64,000 nt of DNA, taken from Chryseotalea sp. WA131a. Lineage in GTDB: Bacteria; Bacteroidota; Bacteroidia; Cytophagales; Cyclobacteriaceae. The stretch's first letter is position 1; the number at the start of each line of letters is the position of its first letter. This document shows positions 53,991-63,694 of the stretch, piece after piece. The notes below the pieces were generated by a model. That model was given only the letters and a program-made list of their open reading frames with translations. It searched no databases and was not told the origin of the DNA. Location: contig CP073016.1 in the NCBI GenBank assembly GCA_025370075.1, positions 1,612,001-1,676,000 of the forward strand, in the 5' to 3' direction. The position numbers and the translations under genes are program-made.

Positions 53991-54668
53991 TTAAACAAAA
54001 AACATCCAAATCGGAATGAGTGCAAACAAAGCAGGAACAATAATTGAAAAAGCTTTGCCAACAAAATTAATAACAGGATTATACTTCATATGGTTTAAGC
54101 CAAGTGTTTGAAAAGCGCTAATAAATCCATGCCATAAGTGAAAGGCGATGGCAGCCATGCTGAAGCAATACAATGCCACATACCACCATTGCTGAAAGGC
54201 TGCACTAACCACGGTATATAAATCTTTTACTTCCTTCTCACCATACGTTTTATAAGTCATCGAGCCAAAGTGCATTTGACCCCAGAATTGTACCATGTGA
54301 ACCACCAAGAACACCAATATAATGGTACCCAAAATTCCCATGTTACGAGACGACCAGATCGAAGATTTTGAAGAAGTGACCGCATATCCTTCGCTCCCGC
54401 GAGCTTCTCTGTTTTTTCGCGTAAGCAAAATCGCCCAAATAATGTGCCCTATAAAGAAGGCATAGTTGACGTAAGCAATGGTTTTGATGAGCGGATTGGT
54501 CGTCATGAAATAAGCGTACACGTTGAAGGCTTCGCCCCCGTCATCTTTCAACAACTGAAGATTACCTGCGAGGTGAACGGCCAAGAAAAGAATGATGAAC
54601 AATCCCGTTAAGGCCATTACCACTTTGCGGCCAAGGGTGCTTGAAAATAAATCAATAAACCATTTCAT
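53991..54668 (-). CDS. sdhC: Succinate dehydrogenase cytochrome b subunit
   Basis: A 225-residue membrane subunit from the ATG at 54668 ('MKWFIDLFSSTLGRKVVMAL'). About five hydrophobic helices carry His ligands for two haems, in 'LFLAVHLAGNLQL', 'FFIGHIIWAIL', 'LVVHMVQFWGQMH' and 'FHLWHGFISAFQ'. This is the single-subunit, dihaem type B anchor as in Bacteroidota and Bacillus. It starts the sdhC-sdhA-sdhB operon; its promoter should lie in the gap before 54735. Confidence 0.93.
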   Translation of the reverse strand: MKWFIDLFSSTLGRKVVMALTGLFIILFLAVHLAGNLQLLKDDGGEAFNVYAYFMTTNPLIKTIAYVNYAFFIGHIIWAILLTRKNREARGSEGYAVTSSKSSIWSSRNMGILGTIILVFLVVHMVQFWGQMHFGSMTYKTYGEKEVKDLYTVVSAAFQQWWYVALYCFSMAAIAFHLWHGFISAFQTLGLNHMKYNPVINFVGKAFSIIVPALFALIPIWMFFV

Positions 54669-54894
54669 AGTTTTATAATCGGTATGCAGATTTTTTATTG
54701 AATCAAAAGTAATCCGCAAATGAATACTAAACAATGAGAATTATTGAATTCCCGCCATTTTTCGAATAGTGTGCTGCATGAATTATACCCTTTTGAAAGA
54801 TTTTCCGAAGAGTTACTAGCTAAAATATTGACCTAAATCTGTTTATCGGTAACTCCAAAATAAAATTCTAAAAGCATCTTGCAAACTCAGACTC

Positions 54895-54937
54895 AAAAAA
54901 AAGAGAGGCTATCTCATTTTTGAGAAGCCCCTCTTTT
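54895..54937 (-). terminator. Terminator of the infC-rpmI-rplT operon
   Basis: On the reverse strand AAAGAGGGGCTTCTCA and TGAGATAGCCTCTCTTT form a long stem with one bulge around an A-rich loop, followed by a run of T. It starts about 15 bases after the rplT stop. The remaining bases to sdhC (to 54668) show no gene. Confidence 0.88.
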
Positions 54938-54952
54938 ATGGCTGAAATGTTT

Positions 54953-55297
54953 CTACTTCAACTGCTTCACCACCGCTTCAAAAGCAGTTGGGTGATTCAT
55001 TGCTAAGTCGGCAAGCACCTTGCGGTTAAGGTCGATATTGGCCTTCTTTACTTTGCCTATGAACTCAGAGTATGACAATCCGTGCAAACGAGCACCGGCA
55101 TTGATACGTGAGATCCACAACGAACGGAAATCTCTTTTCTTGGCTTTGCGGTCGCGGTAAGCGTACACCAAACCTTTTTCGATAGCGTTCTTCGCTACCG
55201 TCCATACATTTTTCTTACGACCAAAGTAGCCTTTGGCCAATTCCATGAATCTTTTGCGCTTGGCGCGAGATGCAACACTGTTTACTGAACGTGGCAT
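54953..55297 (-). CDS. rplT: 50S ribosomal protein L20
   Basis: A 114-residue ribosomal protein with the canonical start 'MPRSVNSVASRAKRKRFMEL' and 'KGYFGRKKNVWTVAKNAIEKGL', 'RDFRSLWISRINAGARLHG' and 'LNRKVLADLAMNHPTAF'. It binds 23S rRNA early in assembly. Last gene of the infC-rpmI-rplT operon, with a 110-base gap after rpmI that contains no recognised leader motif. Confidence 0.98.
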   Translation of the reverse strand: MPRSVNSVASRAKRKRFMELAKGYFGRKKNVWTVAKNAIEKGLVYAYRDRKAKKRDFRSLWISRINAGARLHGLSYSEFIGKVKKANIDLNRKVLADLAMNHPTAFEAVVKQLK

Positions 55298-55407
55298 AAC
55301 TTTTAATTTTTTGACTGTTGGCGCTCTCTATGTTTCAGAGAATCTTAGTTGCCAAAAATCGGGTTGAACATAAAACCTACACTTCAAGGCCATTGCCTTG
55401 AATATCG

Positions 55408-55608
55408 TTAAAACGAATACGGAAGCATTGGCTTGATGTTGGACTCATCGCGCTTGTTCACGATGGCCTTCTTGGTCAATCTTCTTTTTTGTTTCGTGGT
55501 CTTTTTGGTAAGGATGTGGTTCTTAAACGCATGCTTGCGCTTGATTTTACCCGTGCCCGTTACTTTAAATCTTTTCTTGGCACCTGATTTGGTTTTTACT
55601 TTCGGCAT
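55408..55608 (-). CDS. rpmI: 50S ribosomal protein L35
   Basis: A 66-residue basic ribosomal protein ('MPKVKTKSGAKKRFKVTGTG', 'KIKRKHAFKNHILTKKTTKQKR', ending 'IKPMLPY'), normal length. It lies between infC (30 bases upstream) and rplT, the conserved bacterial order. Confidence 0.97.
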   Translation of the reverse strand: MPKVKTKSGAKKRFKVTGTGKIKRKHAFKNHILTKKTTKQKRRLTKKAIVNKRDESNIKPMLPYSF

Positions 55609-55637
55609 TTTATTTACTCGTTACTCGTTAAAAATTT

Positions 55638-56234
55638 CTATTTACCAGCTTTGCCCTTGGGAGCCATCATCAAATACATCCGCTTACCTTCCAACTTGGG
55701 CATCGATTCTACCTTTCCCCATTCTTCCAAGGCGGTTGCAAACTTCAACAACAAAATCTCGCCCCGTTCTTTATACACAATTGAGCGGCCGGCAAAATGC
55801 ACGTATGACTTTACCTTCGCTCCTTCTTTCAAAAAGTTTTCGGCATGCTTTACTTTAAAATTGAAATCGTGGTCATCGGTATTTGGGCCGAAACGAATCT
55901 CTTTTAAAATGGTCTTTTGGGCATGCGCCTTAATCTCTTTCTGCTTCTTCTTTTGCTCGTACTTAAACTTGCTGTAGTCAACAATCTTGCAAACGGGAGG
56001 ATCTGCATTGGGAGAAATCTCAACCAAGTCCAAACTTTGCTCTTGTGCCATTTTAATGGCTACAGGTGTGGGATAAACATCCACTTTAATGTTTTCACCT
56101 ACCACCCTTACCTTGGGGGCAAGAATTCTTTCGTTTACGCGATAGGGTTCTTCTACAACTCTGCGTGGACCTCTTACATAAGGCCTTCCTCCAGTGTTAC
56201 TTGGGCGATTACCGCCACCTTGATATATTGCCAC
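55638..56234 (-). CDS. infC: Translation initiation factor IF-3
   Basis: About 196-198 residues. The N-terminal domain has 'YRVNERILAPKVRVVGENIK' and 'AQEQSLDLVEISPNADPPVCKI'; after the lysine-rich linker helix the C-terminal domain has 'IRFGPNTDDHDFNFKVKHAENFL' and 'GRSIVYKERGE'. IF-3 prevents subunit joining and proofreads initiation. The sequence before the gene carries AAGGAG overlapping the GTG at 56234. With normal spacing this points to ATA at 56226-56228 as the true start; infC commonly uses AUU/AUA-type starts for autoregulation. Confidence 0.95.
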   Translation of the reverse strand: MAIYQGGGNRPSNTGGRPYVRGPRRVVEEPYRVNERILAPKVRVVGENIKVDVYPTPVAIKMAQEQSLDLVEISPNADPPVCKIVDYSKFKYEQKKKQKEIKAHAQKTILKEIRFGPNTDDHDFNFKVKHAENFLKEGAKVKSYVHFAGRSIVYKERGEILLLKFATALEEWGKVESMPKLEGKRMYLMMAPKGKAGK

Positions 56235-56419
56235 TCCTTGGGTTTAAGTTCTTAAAATATTAATGTAAAACAGTCTTCCTAACGGCAGACAGGGCTGCAA
56301 ATATCGGTATATTTTACTCTTTTCAAAACTGAATTTTTTGCGTTTGGGTATTGGGTTGTTGGACATTAATATTTGGCTGAACCCTAACTCCTAAGTCCTA
56401 ACTTAATAGGCTCTAACAA

Positions 56420-58357
56420 TTAGCCGGGAAGTCCAAATTCCTTTGAAAAAGTGCCTACAAACTCGGATAAGGCCATCGCTCCTTTATCTCCTTCACCATG
56501 CTTACGCACCGAAACTTTTCCCTCTGAAGCCTCTTTTTCGCCCACAATCAGCATAAAAGGTATCTTGCTTACTTCTGAATCGCGAATCTTGCGACCTATT
56601 TTTTCATCCCTATCATCCAAAATGCCGCGTACATCGCTTTGCTTCAGGGTGTTCACCACCTCTTGTGCGTAGTCGTTAAACTTTTCTGAAATCGGCAACA
56701 CAGAAAACTGAACGGGCGCCAACCAAAGCGGGAAATTGCCCGCACAATGTTCAATCAAAACCGCCACAAATCGCTCCAGCGATCCAAACGGTGCACGGTG
56801 GATCATCACGGGGGTGTGCTTCTGATTGTCGGCTCCCACATATTCTAACTCAAATCGCTGCGGCAACTGATAATCTACTTGTATAGTGCCCAACTGCCAG
56901 CTTCTGCCCAGTGCATCTTTCACCATAAAGTCAAGCTTAGGGCCATAGAAAGCGGCTTCTCCTTTGACGGCAACAGTCGTCAATCCGCGTTCGTCAGCAG
57001 CTTCTTGAATTTCACGCTCGGCTTTTTCCCACAGCGCATCTTCACCAATATACTTGGCTTTGTTCTCGGTATCGCGCAACGAAACCTGGGCAGTATAATT
57101 TTCAAAACCCAACGATTTGAAAACAAATAATACCAAGTCAATTACTTTAACAAACTCTTGCTTCACTTGATCGGGTCGGCAAAAGATGTGCGCATCGTCT
57201 TGCGTAAAGCCACGCACACGGGTGAGGCCGTGCAATTCGCCACTTTGCTCATACCGATACACCGTACCAAACTCAGCATAGCGAATGGGAAGATCTTTAT
57301 ATGACCGAGGTTTAGTTTTATAAATTTCGCAGTGGTGCGGGCAATTCATCGGCTTCAACAAAAACTCTTCGTTCTCGTCTGGCGTGTGGATGGGTTGAAA
57401 CGAATCTTTGCCATACTTTTCATAATGGCCAGAGGTAATATATAATTGCTTGCTGCCGATATGTGGCGTTACTACAGGATCATACCCTGCGCGCACCTGT
57501 GCCCTGCGCATAAATTGCTCTAGCCGTTCGCGCAGCACGGTGCCTTTCGGCAACCATAGTGGTAAGCCCATGCCCACTTTTTCTGAAAAGGCAAACAGCT
57601 CCAACTCTTTGCCCAACTTGCGGTGGTCACGTTTCTTGGCCTCCTCCAGCATGTGCAGATATTCTTCGAGCTCTTTTTGCTTGGGGAAGGTGATGCCATA
57701 AATGCGCTTAAGCATTTTATTTTTTTCGTTGCCCCGCCAATAGGCCCCGGCCACATTCAATAACTTGATTGCCTTGATGGGGCCAGTAGTTGGGATGTGT
57801 GGCCCTCGGCATAAATCCACAAAGTTGCCTTGTTTGTAAAAGGTAATGGAGCCATCGGCTAAGCCATCAATCAATTCTAATTTATAAGGATCTGCTTTTT
57901 TAGTAAAGTAATCTAACGCCTCCGCTTTCGATACATCACTCCGAACAAAGGCGTTGTTTTGTTTCGCCAGTTCGATCATCTTTTTTTCTACCGCCAACAA
58001 CTCTTCATCTCCAAAAGGAATGTCTCCCAAATCCACATCGTAGTAAAAACCATTTTCGATGGGCGGACCAATACCGAATTTCACTCCGGGGTACAATGCC
58101 TCTAATGCTTCGGCAAACAGGTGAGCACTCGAATGCCAGAAAGCATACTTGCCACCTTTGTCGTTCCACGTAAATATTTTAATCGAAGCATCGGCATTGA
58201 TTGGGCGGCTCAAATCCCATATCTCGCCATTCACTTCAATAGAAAGTGCATTGCGCGCCAGGCCTTCGCTGATGCTTTGCGCGATTTCAATACCTTTTAT
58301 GTCTTGCGGAAATTCTTTTACACTGCCATCGGGCAATGTGATCTTAATCAAACTCAT
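56420..58357 (-). CDS. thrS: Threonyl-tRNA synthetase
   Basis: A 645-residue class II synthetase charging tRNA-Thr. Domains in order: TGS ('IKITLPDGSVKEF', about 1-62), editing domain with 'FWHSSAHLFAEAL' (HxxxH) and 'CRGPHIP', the catalytic core with 'NCPHHCEIYK', 'RYAEFGTVYRYEQSGELHGLTRVRGFTQDDAHIF' features (motif 2) and 'IHRAPFGSLERF' (motif 3), and a C-terminal anticodon domain ('DDRDEKIGRKIRDSEVSKIP'). Full length. It lies upstream of infC on the same strand, as is common. Confidence 0.98.
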   Translation of the reverse strand: MSLIKITLPDGSVKEFPQDIKGIEIAQSISEGLARNALSIEVNGEIWDLSRPINADASIKIFTWNDKGGKYAFWHSSAHLFAEALEALYPGVKFGIGPPIENGFYYDVDLGDIPFGDEELLAVEKKMIELAKQNNAFVRSDVSKAEALDYFTKKADPYKLELIDGLADGSITFYKQGNFVDLCRGPHIPTTGPIKAIKLLNVAGAYWRGNEKNKMLKRIYGITFPKQKELEEYLHMLEEAKKRDHRKLGKELELFAFSEKVGMGLPLWLPKGTVLRERLEQFMRRAQVRAGYDPVVTPHIGSKQLYITSGHYEKYGKDSFQPIHTPDENEEFLLKPMNCPHHCEIYKTKPRSYKDLPIRYAEFGTVYRYEQSGELHGLTRVRGFTQDDAHIFCRPDQVKQEFVKVIDLVLFVFKSLGFENYTAQVSLRDTENKAKYIGEDALWEKAEREIQEAADERGLTTVAVKGEAAFYGPKLDFMVKDALGRSWQLGTIQVDYQLPQRFELEYVGADNQKHTPVMIHRAPFGSLERFVAVLIEHCAGNFPLWLAPVQFSVLPISEKFNDYAQEVVNTLKQSDVRGILDDRDEKIGRKIRDSEVSKIPFMLIVGEKEASEGKVSVRKHGEGDKGAMALSEFVGTFSKEFGLPG

Positions 58358-58429
58358 GAACCTTTTTTTAGAACCGCAAATATGGTGGTAATAGTTGTTT
58401 TGCGCAAAGGGTGAATTTCATCGTGCAAA

Positions 58430-60952
58430 TCACAACTGAAACTGTACAGAGAAGAATACACCAAAATTACGGGTTTGATCATCACTTAAATAAGAAAGGC
58501 GATGAATAAAATCTACACGCAAAAATTTAAAGATGTTTTCAATGCCATAACCAAGTTCCATATATGGTTTGTTGGGGTCTAACCTCTTCGCTTGCACGTT
58601 AGGCAATTTCCCAGAAGGTTGCACTACTTCTGCAAAGTTGGTAAAGTTGGCATCACTCATAGATCCTACCAACATATTGGCTGTGGCCAAAAAGCGCCAT
58701 TTCAATCGCTGAAGTAAGGGGATTTTGTTGGACAGAAATCCTTCTAAGTTCTGTCGATATTGAATCGAGCCATATCGATCGCTGGCAAATTCGCCAAAGC
58801 CAACCAAATTAAAATTGACAGGGGCATAGATGTACGATTCGTTACCAAGATGAACTGAAAGCAAAGGAAAAGGCAATGTGCCAAATACTTTTTCGCCAGT
58901 GATACTGATATAACCATTACCCAGAGGGCCCATTTTCATTCGTTTGGTCATATTCAATCGAACCTTATCGTACTCAAAATCGCTGCCAGCAATGCCTTTA
59001 AATCCATGCGTGTAACGGAAAGTAAAAACAGGCCACTTCTTTTGCTCTAACCCAATCCTGTCGTTGTCATTTTGCAAATAGATTTGATCGCGCGCATAGC
59101 GTGTTTCTAAAAAGATCTCCGATGTTTGAAAGTTGTTGTTGACAATGTCGAGATTTGGATCGACCACGTAGCCAAAAGTGAAAGCCGGATCAAAATTATA
59201 ATAGCGCATCGCCACACGTTGCGTAAACCCTTTAAACAACTCTCGTTCAAGTGTCATCCTGTACTCATCGTAATAAAATCCAGCGCGGTAATTTCCCCAT
59301 CGACTGGCGAATAGAAACAATGGGAATTCAGAAACATAGTCCTCATCTAAACCTAATCGGCCAACTTCATGCCGCGCTCGAAAAGTAAGTGATGTCCAAC
59401 GCCTTTTCTCAAAAATATACTTGGCAAAGGCCGTGTACTTCAAGCGCTGGTCAAATCGCTGCGGATCAATTCCACCAAACCCATAAGCCAACTGCGCGCC
59501 CAACACCCACTTCTTACTAAATTTAATATTGGTTTTAAATCCAGCCTGCAAGCGAAATCCTTCAAGGGTATTGATAGCAAATAAACCTAAATACGGCCCT
59601 ACAAACACTTTCCCTGTTTTATAATAGCCATTCAACACTACCTTCACAATATCAATATAAGACTTTACAATTGGGATGGATTGAATGGTATCAATCATGT
59701 GGTACACACTTTTTTCAGTGTTTGTCAATGGTTCGTGGCGAAGCGAATCCCATACCTTGTCATCTTCTTCTAGTTTCGCATCTTCGTTCAGGACAATGTT
59801 TTGATCGTAAAACTTTACTTGCTTGGGTTGATTGAGCACAAAGTTTTTATGGCTCATATAAAACTTTGCCAACATGCCAGTGGTGTTGGCCGTCAGTTGC
59901 CCAACGCTGATTAGCACCCTGCTTTTTACCGGAAGCCATGCTTGATCTTGAATTTTTTCGTAGGTATGCTGAATTCTGATCTTATCTATAAAGTTGATGT
60001 TGGCGGTGCTACCAATGCTAGCATCAATTTGTTTGAGTGCGTAACCATCTTTGGTGATGAACATGGTGCCGCTAAAGGCCAAGGCTTGTGCATCTCGTGG
60101 GAAAAAGTCTAGGCGATAACAATAATAACCATCTACCATTAAGCTGTCTGACAAATCATAATCGTAATACAACCGCCAGCCATCAGCAATAGGCGATACC
60201 AATTGCTTGCGGCTAAAGTTGAGCCAGTTCATGTAGAAGTTATAGTCTTGAAGGGAAGTCCCTACCAACTGGGTAATCATCGCACCGTCTTCTACACCCA
60301 AACCATTCACTTTCGATTTAACAATGACTTCCGTCTTTAGCTGTGGATCACTGCGGTAGTAGTTTTTAGAAACTGTTTCGGAAATAAACAAAGGCAAAAT
60401 GGCCTTACCATCTTCACCGGCAATGCGATCGAGGCTATCCAATACTTGAGAGATTTTTTTCATTACTTTGCGCTCGCGCATTTTATCCGAAATCTTGTCT
60501 GCATCAATCTCCATTTTGGCGTAGGTATCATACTCAAAAGCAGTCAGGTTGCGTTTGTCGTTTTTGCTTTTGTTGTCAACCACTTTTCGCAAGATTTCGA
60601 AAGCTGGATTTTCGCCCGCCTTTACCACCACTTCTTGTAACTTGGTGGTCTCTTCATCTAATTGAAAGTTGATCACCTGGGCAACACCCTTTTTCACAAC
60701 CTTGGTTCGGGATTTATACCCGATATAGGAGGCCATTACTGAATCGGTAGGGTTATTTGTCTTGATTTTGAAATTGCCATCGAAATCGGTGGTGGCACCG
60801 ATTGAAGTACCCTTGAAAATTACGTTGGCAAATGGAATCGGGTCACCTGAACCAGCGTCCGTGACTTTTCCTGTAATAATTGTCTCTTGCCCTATTACAA
60901 AATTTACAAAGAAGAGAAAAGAAGATATAGTTAAGAGAACCTTTCTACGCAC
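58430..60952 (-). CDS. DUF5686 family outer-membrane protein with carboxypeptidase-regulatory-like domain
   Basis: An 840-residue protein starting with GTG. A signal peptide ('LLTISSFLFFVNFVIGQE') precedes a carboxypeptidase-regulatory-like domain (about 23-110, 'ITGKVTDAGSGDPIPFANVIF', 'SYIGYKSRTKVV'). The DUF5686 core begins 'EILRKVVDNKSKNDKRNLTAFEYDTYAKME'. The C-terminal 400 residues show repeated amphipathic strands with aromatic ends ('FTFRYTHGFKGIAGSD') and a terminal 'FGVFFSVQFQL' ending in an aromatic-x-Leu pattern, suggesting an outer-membrane barrel. Role unknown. Located downstream of the SanA-like gene on the same strand. Confidence 0.88.
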   Translation of the reverse strand: MRRKVLLTISSFLFFVNFVIGQETIITGKVTDAGSGDPIPFANVIFKGTSIGATTDFDGNFKIKTNNPTDSVMASYIGYKSRTKVVKKGVAQVINFQLDEETTKLQEVVVKAGENPAFEILRKVVDNKSKNDKRNLTAFEYDTYAKMEIDADKISDKMRERKVMKKISQVLDSLDRIAGEDGKAILPLFISETVSKNYYRSDPQLKTEVIVKSKVNGLGVEDGAMITQLVGTSLQDYNFYMNWLNFSRKQLVSPIADGWRLYYDYDLSDSLMVDGYYCYRLDFFPRDAQALAFSGTMFITKDGYALKQIDASIGSTANINFIDKIRIQHTYEKIQDQAWLPVKSRVLISVGQLTANTTGMLAKFYMSHKNFVLNQPKQVKFYDQNIVLNEDAKLEEDDKVWDSLRHEPLTNTEKSVYHMIDTIQSIPIVKSYIDIVKVVLNGYYKTGKVFVGPYLGLFAINTLEGFRLQAGFKTNIKFSKKWVLGAQLAYGFGGIDPQRFDQRLKYTAFAKYIFEKRRWTSLTFRARHEVGRLGLDEDYVSEFPLFLFASRWGNYRAGFYYDEYRMTLERELFKGFTQRVAMRYYNFDPAFTFGYVVDPNLDIVNNNFQTSEIFLETRYARDQIYLQNDNDRIGLEQKKWPVFTFRYTHGFKGIAGSDFEYDKVRLNMTKRMKMGPLGNGYISITGEKVFGTLPFPLLSVHLGNESYIYAPVNFNLVGFGEFASDRYGSIQYRQNLEGFLSNKIPLLQRLKWRFLATANMLVGSMSDANFTNFAEVVQPSGKLPNVQAKRLDPNKPYMELGYGIENIFKFLRVDFIHRLSYLSDDQTRNFGVFFSVQFQL

Positions 60953-61054
60953 AAAGCACCGTTTAGAAAATCAATAAACCGCAAATGTAAAAAATTAATG
61001 GAAACGAGACATCTTGATTTTGGTTGTGAAATCAATCAAAAAAATTCCGTGTTA

Positions 61055-61723
61055 TCAGATTGTTAAGGGCTCTTTGTTCCCCAAATGCCGCGGCTCAGTT
61101 TTGAAAACATATAAATCTAGCACCGCCTTAGCCCGAGCAAAATATTCACGCATATAAACAGAACTCTTGGGAAATTCGGTGTGCGTTTCGAGCGCCACCG
61201 CATCGATGCCAAAATACCTGCTGATAAAAATTGCTCGATAACAATGAAAGGGTTGCGTAACGATAACAATTTTGCTCTGACCAAAAATTTCTTTGCACCT
61301 CACAATAGAATCCAGGGTACGCAGCCCTGCGTAATCTAAGGTAATGCAGTTGGCAGGAACACCAGCTTTCATCAACGCCTTACGCATCTCTTGTGGTTCG
61401 TTATAATACTTGGTTCGGTTATCACCACTCAACACGAAATGCCTTGCCTTCCCAAGGCGATATAACTTGGCAGCTTCACGAATGCGATCTTCAAAAAAAG
61501 GATTGGGCGAGCCATTGGTCAATCGGCTGCTGGTGCCAAGCACTAGTGCCAGGCTGCTATCAGGAAGCTTTTTGTAATCGGTTAGGATTAGGCGTTGCGT
61601 GCTAGAGACAACCCATATGTTTGAAACCAACAACATAACGACTGCTGCCACCAAACAAATACCTAATATCTTTGCAATCCTATTCACGATTTTTCCCCTC
61701 ATCATTCTACTGATTAAAGCCAT
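61055..61723 (-). CDS. SanA/YdcF/ElyC-family envelope protein (DUF218)
   Basis: A 222-residue protein from the ATG at 61723, with one N-terminal membrane helix ('IAKILGICLVAAVVMLLVSNI'). The DUF218 domain has 'ALVLGTSSRLTNGSPNPFFEDRI', 'HFVLSGDNRTKYYNEPQEMRKAL', 'CITLDYAGLRTLDSIVRCKEIFG' and 'VTQPFHCYRAIFISRYFGIDA'. SanA-type proteins support envelope barrier function (vancomycin exclusion). It begins 7 bases after the trmH stop, so the two are likely co-transcribed. Confidence 0.88.
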   Translation of the reverse strand: MALISRMMRGKIVNRIAKILGICLVAAVVMLLVSNIWVVSSTQRLILTDYKKLPDSSLALVLGTSSRLTNGSPNPFFEDRIREAAKLYRLGKARHFVLSGDNRTKYYNEPQEMRKALMKAGVPANCITLDYAGLRTLDSIVRCKEIFGQSKIVIVTQPFHCYRAIFISRYFGIDAVALETHTEFPKSSVYMREYFARAKAVLDLYVFKTEPRHLGNKEPLTI

Positions 61724-61730
61724 TGCAAAA

Positions 61731-62411
61731 TTAGGCAATCGAGCGGAGAAATTCTTGCTCAATAAGATCTGACCTGCGAATGGATTTTTTGAGCCATTGC
61801 AAGCGGATGATTTGTTTCTCCTCTTCACGTAACTGCCACATCGTGTTTGACAAGCGGAGTTTAGGAAGCAACGTGCTTAAGCAAATGGCAGCACTTACGG
61901 AGATATTCATGCTTTCGGTAAAGCCAGCCATGGGTATGTGTACTTTTCTGTCTGCGTGCTGAAGTGCATACTCAGAGACACCTTCCTTTTCATTGCCCAT
62001 CACCAATGCAAATTTTTCTTCGATGGGTATTTGATGGATTGGCAAACCATCTACGGCAGGGTCGGTAACATATATCTTGTAACCAGCCGTTCTTAAGTGG
62101 GTGAAACATCGCTCTATATTATTGGCCTTTTTTTCTTTGTAACGAACAATGTCAATCCATTTGTTGGAACCTTTCAGCACATGCTTGTTGACTTCATAGA
62201 TGTTATCATTATCTACTACATGTAAATCTTGCATGCCCATGCACTCGCTGGTACGCACCACCGCACTGATATTATGCGGTTGAAAAATATTTTCGAGAAC
62301 CAACGTAATGTGACGCGTTCGCAAGGATAGCACCCGCTCCAACGTTTCGCGTCTGCGATCGGTGAGGTAGTGTGCTAGGTGATCGATAATCAATTGCCGC
62401 TTTTCATCCAT
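61731..62411 (-). CDS. trmH: SpoU/TrmH-type tRNA (guanosine-2'-O-)-methyltransferase
   Basis: A 226-residue SPOUT methyltransferase from the ATG at 62411. Motif 1 is 'VLENIFQPHNISAVVRTSECMGMQDLHVV' (the N-x3-A-x2-R core). Motif 2 is 'KFALVMGNEKEGVS' and motif 3 'VHIPMAGFTESMNISVSAAICL', all typical of TrmH, which methylates G18 of tRNA. The first part of the protein ('QLIIDHLAHYLTDRRRETLERVL') is the helical TrmH N-terminal extension. First gene of a reverse-strand pair with the SanA-like gene. Confidence 0.92.
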   Translation of the reverse strand: MDEKRQLIIDHLAHYLTDRRRETLERVLSLRTRHITLVLENIFQPHNISAVVRTSECMGMQDLHVVDNDNIYEVNKHVLKGSNKWIDIVRYKEKKANNIERCFTHLRTAGYKIYVTDPAVDGLPIHQIPIEEKFALVMGNEKEGVSEYALQHADRKVHIPMAGFTESMNISVSAAICLSTLLPKLRLSNTMWQLREEEKQIIRLQWLKKSIRRSDLIEQEFLRSIA

Positions 62412-62470
62412 CTCCAAAAATAAATAACCAGCAAGAATAACTCTAATTCTTATTTTTGTTCGATTTTCCT

Positions 62471-63694
62471 ATGCAATACCTCTTCCCCAAAGATTTTATG
62501 TTTGGAACCAGCACGGCTGCCGCGCAAATTGAAACTCCGTTTGAGCACGATTGGCAGGGCGTAAAGGCAAAGGACGGCTCTGTATTTGATCGAACCACCG
62601 ACCACGAACTTCGGTTGAAAGAAGATGCCAAAATCATTGCCTCACTGGCTCCTTACTATCGGATGGGCTTGCAATGGAGCAAATTGCAACGCGAGCCGAT
62701 GGGGAATTTTGACGGTGAATCGGTGCGCGAGTACACTGCATTTTTAGATGACTTGCTCAAGCGGAATGTAAAAATCATGATGGTGCTGCACCATTTTACC
62801 AATCCCAAATGGTTTGCTGCCCTTGGCGGATGGGAGAAAGAAGAAAACGCACATTATTGGGTTGACTTTGCCATAAAAGTGGTGGACACTTTTGGAAAGT
62901 ACGTAAGCCATTGGAACACCTTCAATGAACCCAACGTGTATGCAAGCTTTGGCTGGATCACGGGCGATTTTCCTCCTTTTAAAAACAACCCGGTTTTGGC
63001 TGCCAAAGTGGTGAAAAACATGGGCAAAGCACACGATGAGGTGTACGATTACATCAAACAAAAATTTCCGCACCAACCGATTGGCATTTCGCTAAATACG
63101 GTGGTATTTCACCCTGAAAATATGTTGGGTTGGTTTCCGGCCCGTTTGGGCGATTGGTGGTTTATGGAATGGGTGCCGCAACACTTTGAAAAAGCAGATT
63201 TTTTTGGGATGAGCTACTACGCTCGTCTGCCGCACGATCCGTTGCCCATTACTGGCATTGATCACCAAGAAAAATTGAAAGCAATGGGTAGGCGGCATGA
63301 CGATATGTGGGAGTATTATCCAGAAGGTTTGCGTATTTGTATGGATCGCTATTGGAAGAAATACAAAAAGCCCATCATCATTACCGAAAATGGAGTAGCC
63401 GATGAAAGTGATTCATTGCGCCAACACGCCATTGCAGATTACGCGAAAATTATTCACCAAGCCCTGCAAGATGGCATTGATGTGCAAGGTTATTTTTGGT
63501 GGAGCACATGGGATAACTTTGAGTGGCATTTAGGGCCAGCGATGAAATTCGGATTGTATACTTGTGATTGGGAAACAAAAGAACGGAAGCCCAAAGCAAG
63601 CGCCAAAATTTATGCTAAGCTGGCACACCTAAGAATGTTAGAAACCGTTGATGAAGAAATTAGCGATCCTGTAGCAGAAGGTGCGATTAGCTAA
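62471..63694 (+). CDS. Glycoside hydrolase family 1 beta-glycosidase
   Basis: A 407-residue TIM-barrel enzyme from the ATG at 62471 ('MQYLFPKDFMFGTSTAAAQIE', the GH1 opening). The acid/base Glu lies in 'HWNTFNEPNVYASFG' (NEP) and the nucleophile Glu in 'PIIITENGVADESDSL' (TENG). 'GYFWWSTWDNFEWHLGPAMKFGLY' forms the aglycone end. The protein has no signal peptide, so it probably hydrolyses beta-glucosides or -galactosides in the cytoplasm. It is convergent with the OmpA-type gene, ends overlapping by four bases. Confidence 0.93.
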   Translation: MQYLFPKDFMFGTSTAAAQIETPFEHDWQGVKAKDGSVFDRTTDHELRLKEDAKIIASLAPYYRMGLQWSKLQREPMGNFDGESVREYTAFLDDLLKRNVKIMMVLHHFTNPKWFAALGGWEKEENAHYWVDFAIKVVDTFGKYVSHWNTFNEPNVYASFGWITGDFPPFKNNPVLAAKVVKNMGKAHDEVYDYIKQKFPHQPIGISLNTVVFHPENMLGWFPARLGDWWFMEWVPQHFEKADFFGMSYYARLPHDPLPITGIDHQEKLKAMGRRHDDMWEYYPEGLRICMDRYWKKYKKPIIITENGVADESDSLRQHAIADYAKIIHQALQDGIDVQGYFWWSTWDNFEWHLGPAMKFGLYTCDWETKERKPKASAKIYAKLAHLRMLETVDEEISDPVAEGAIS

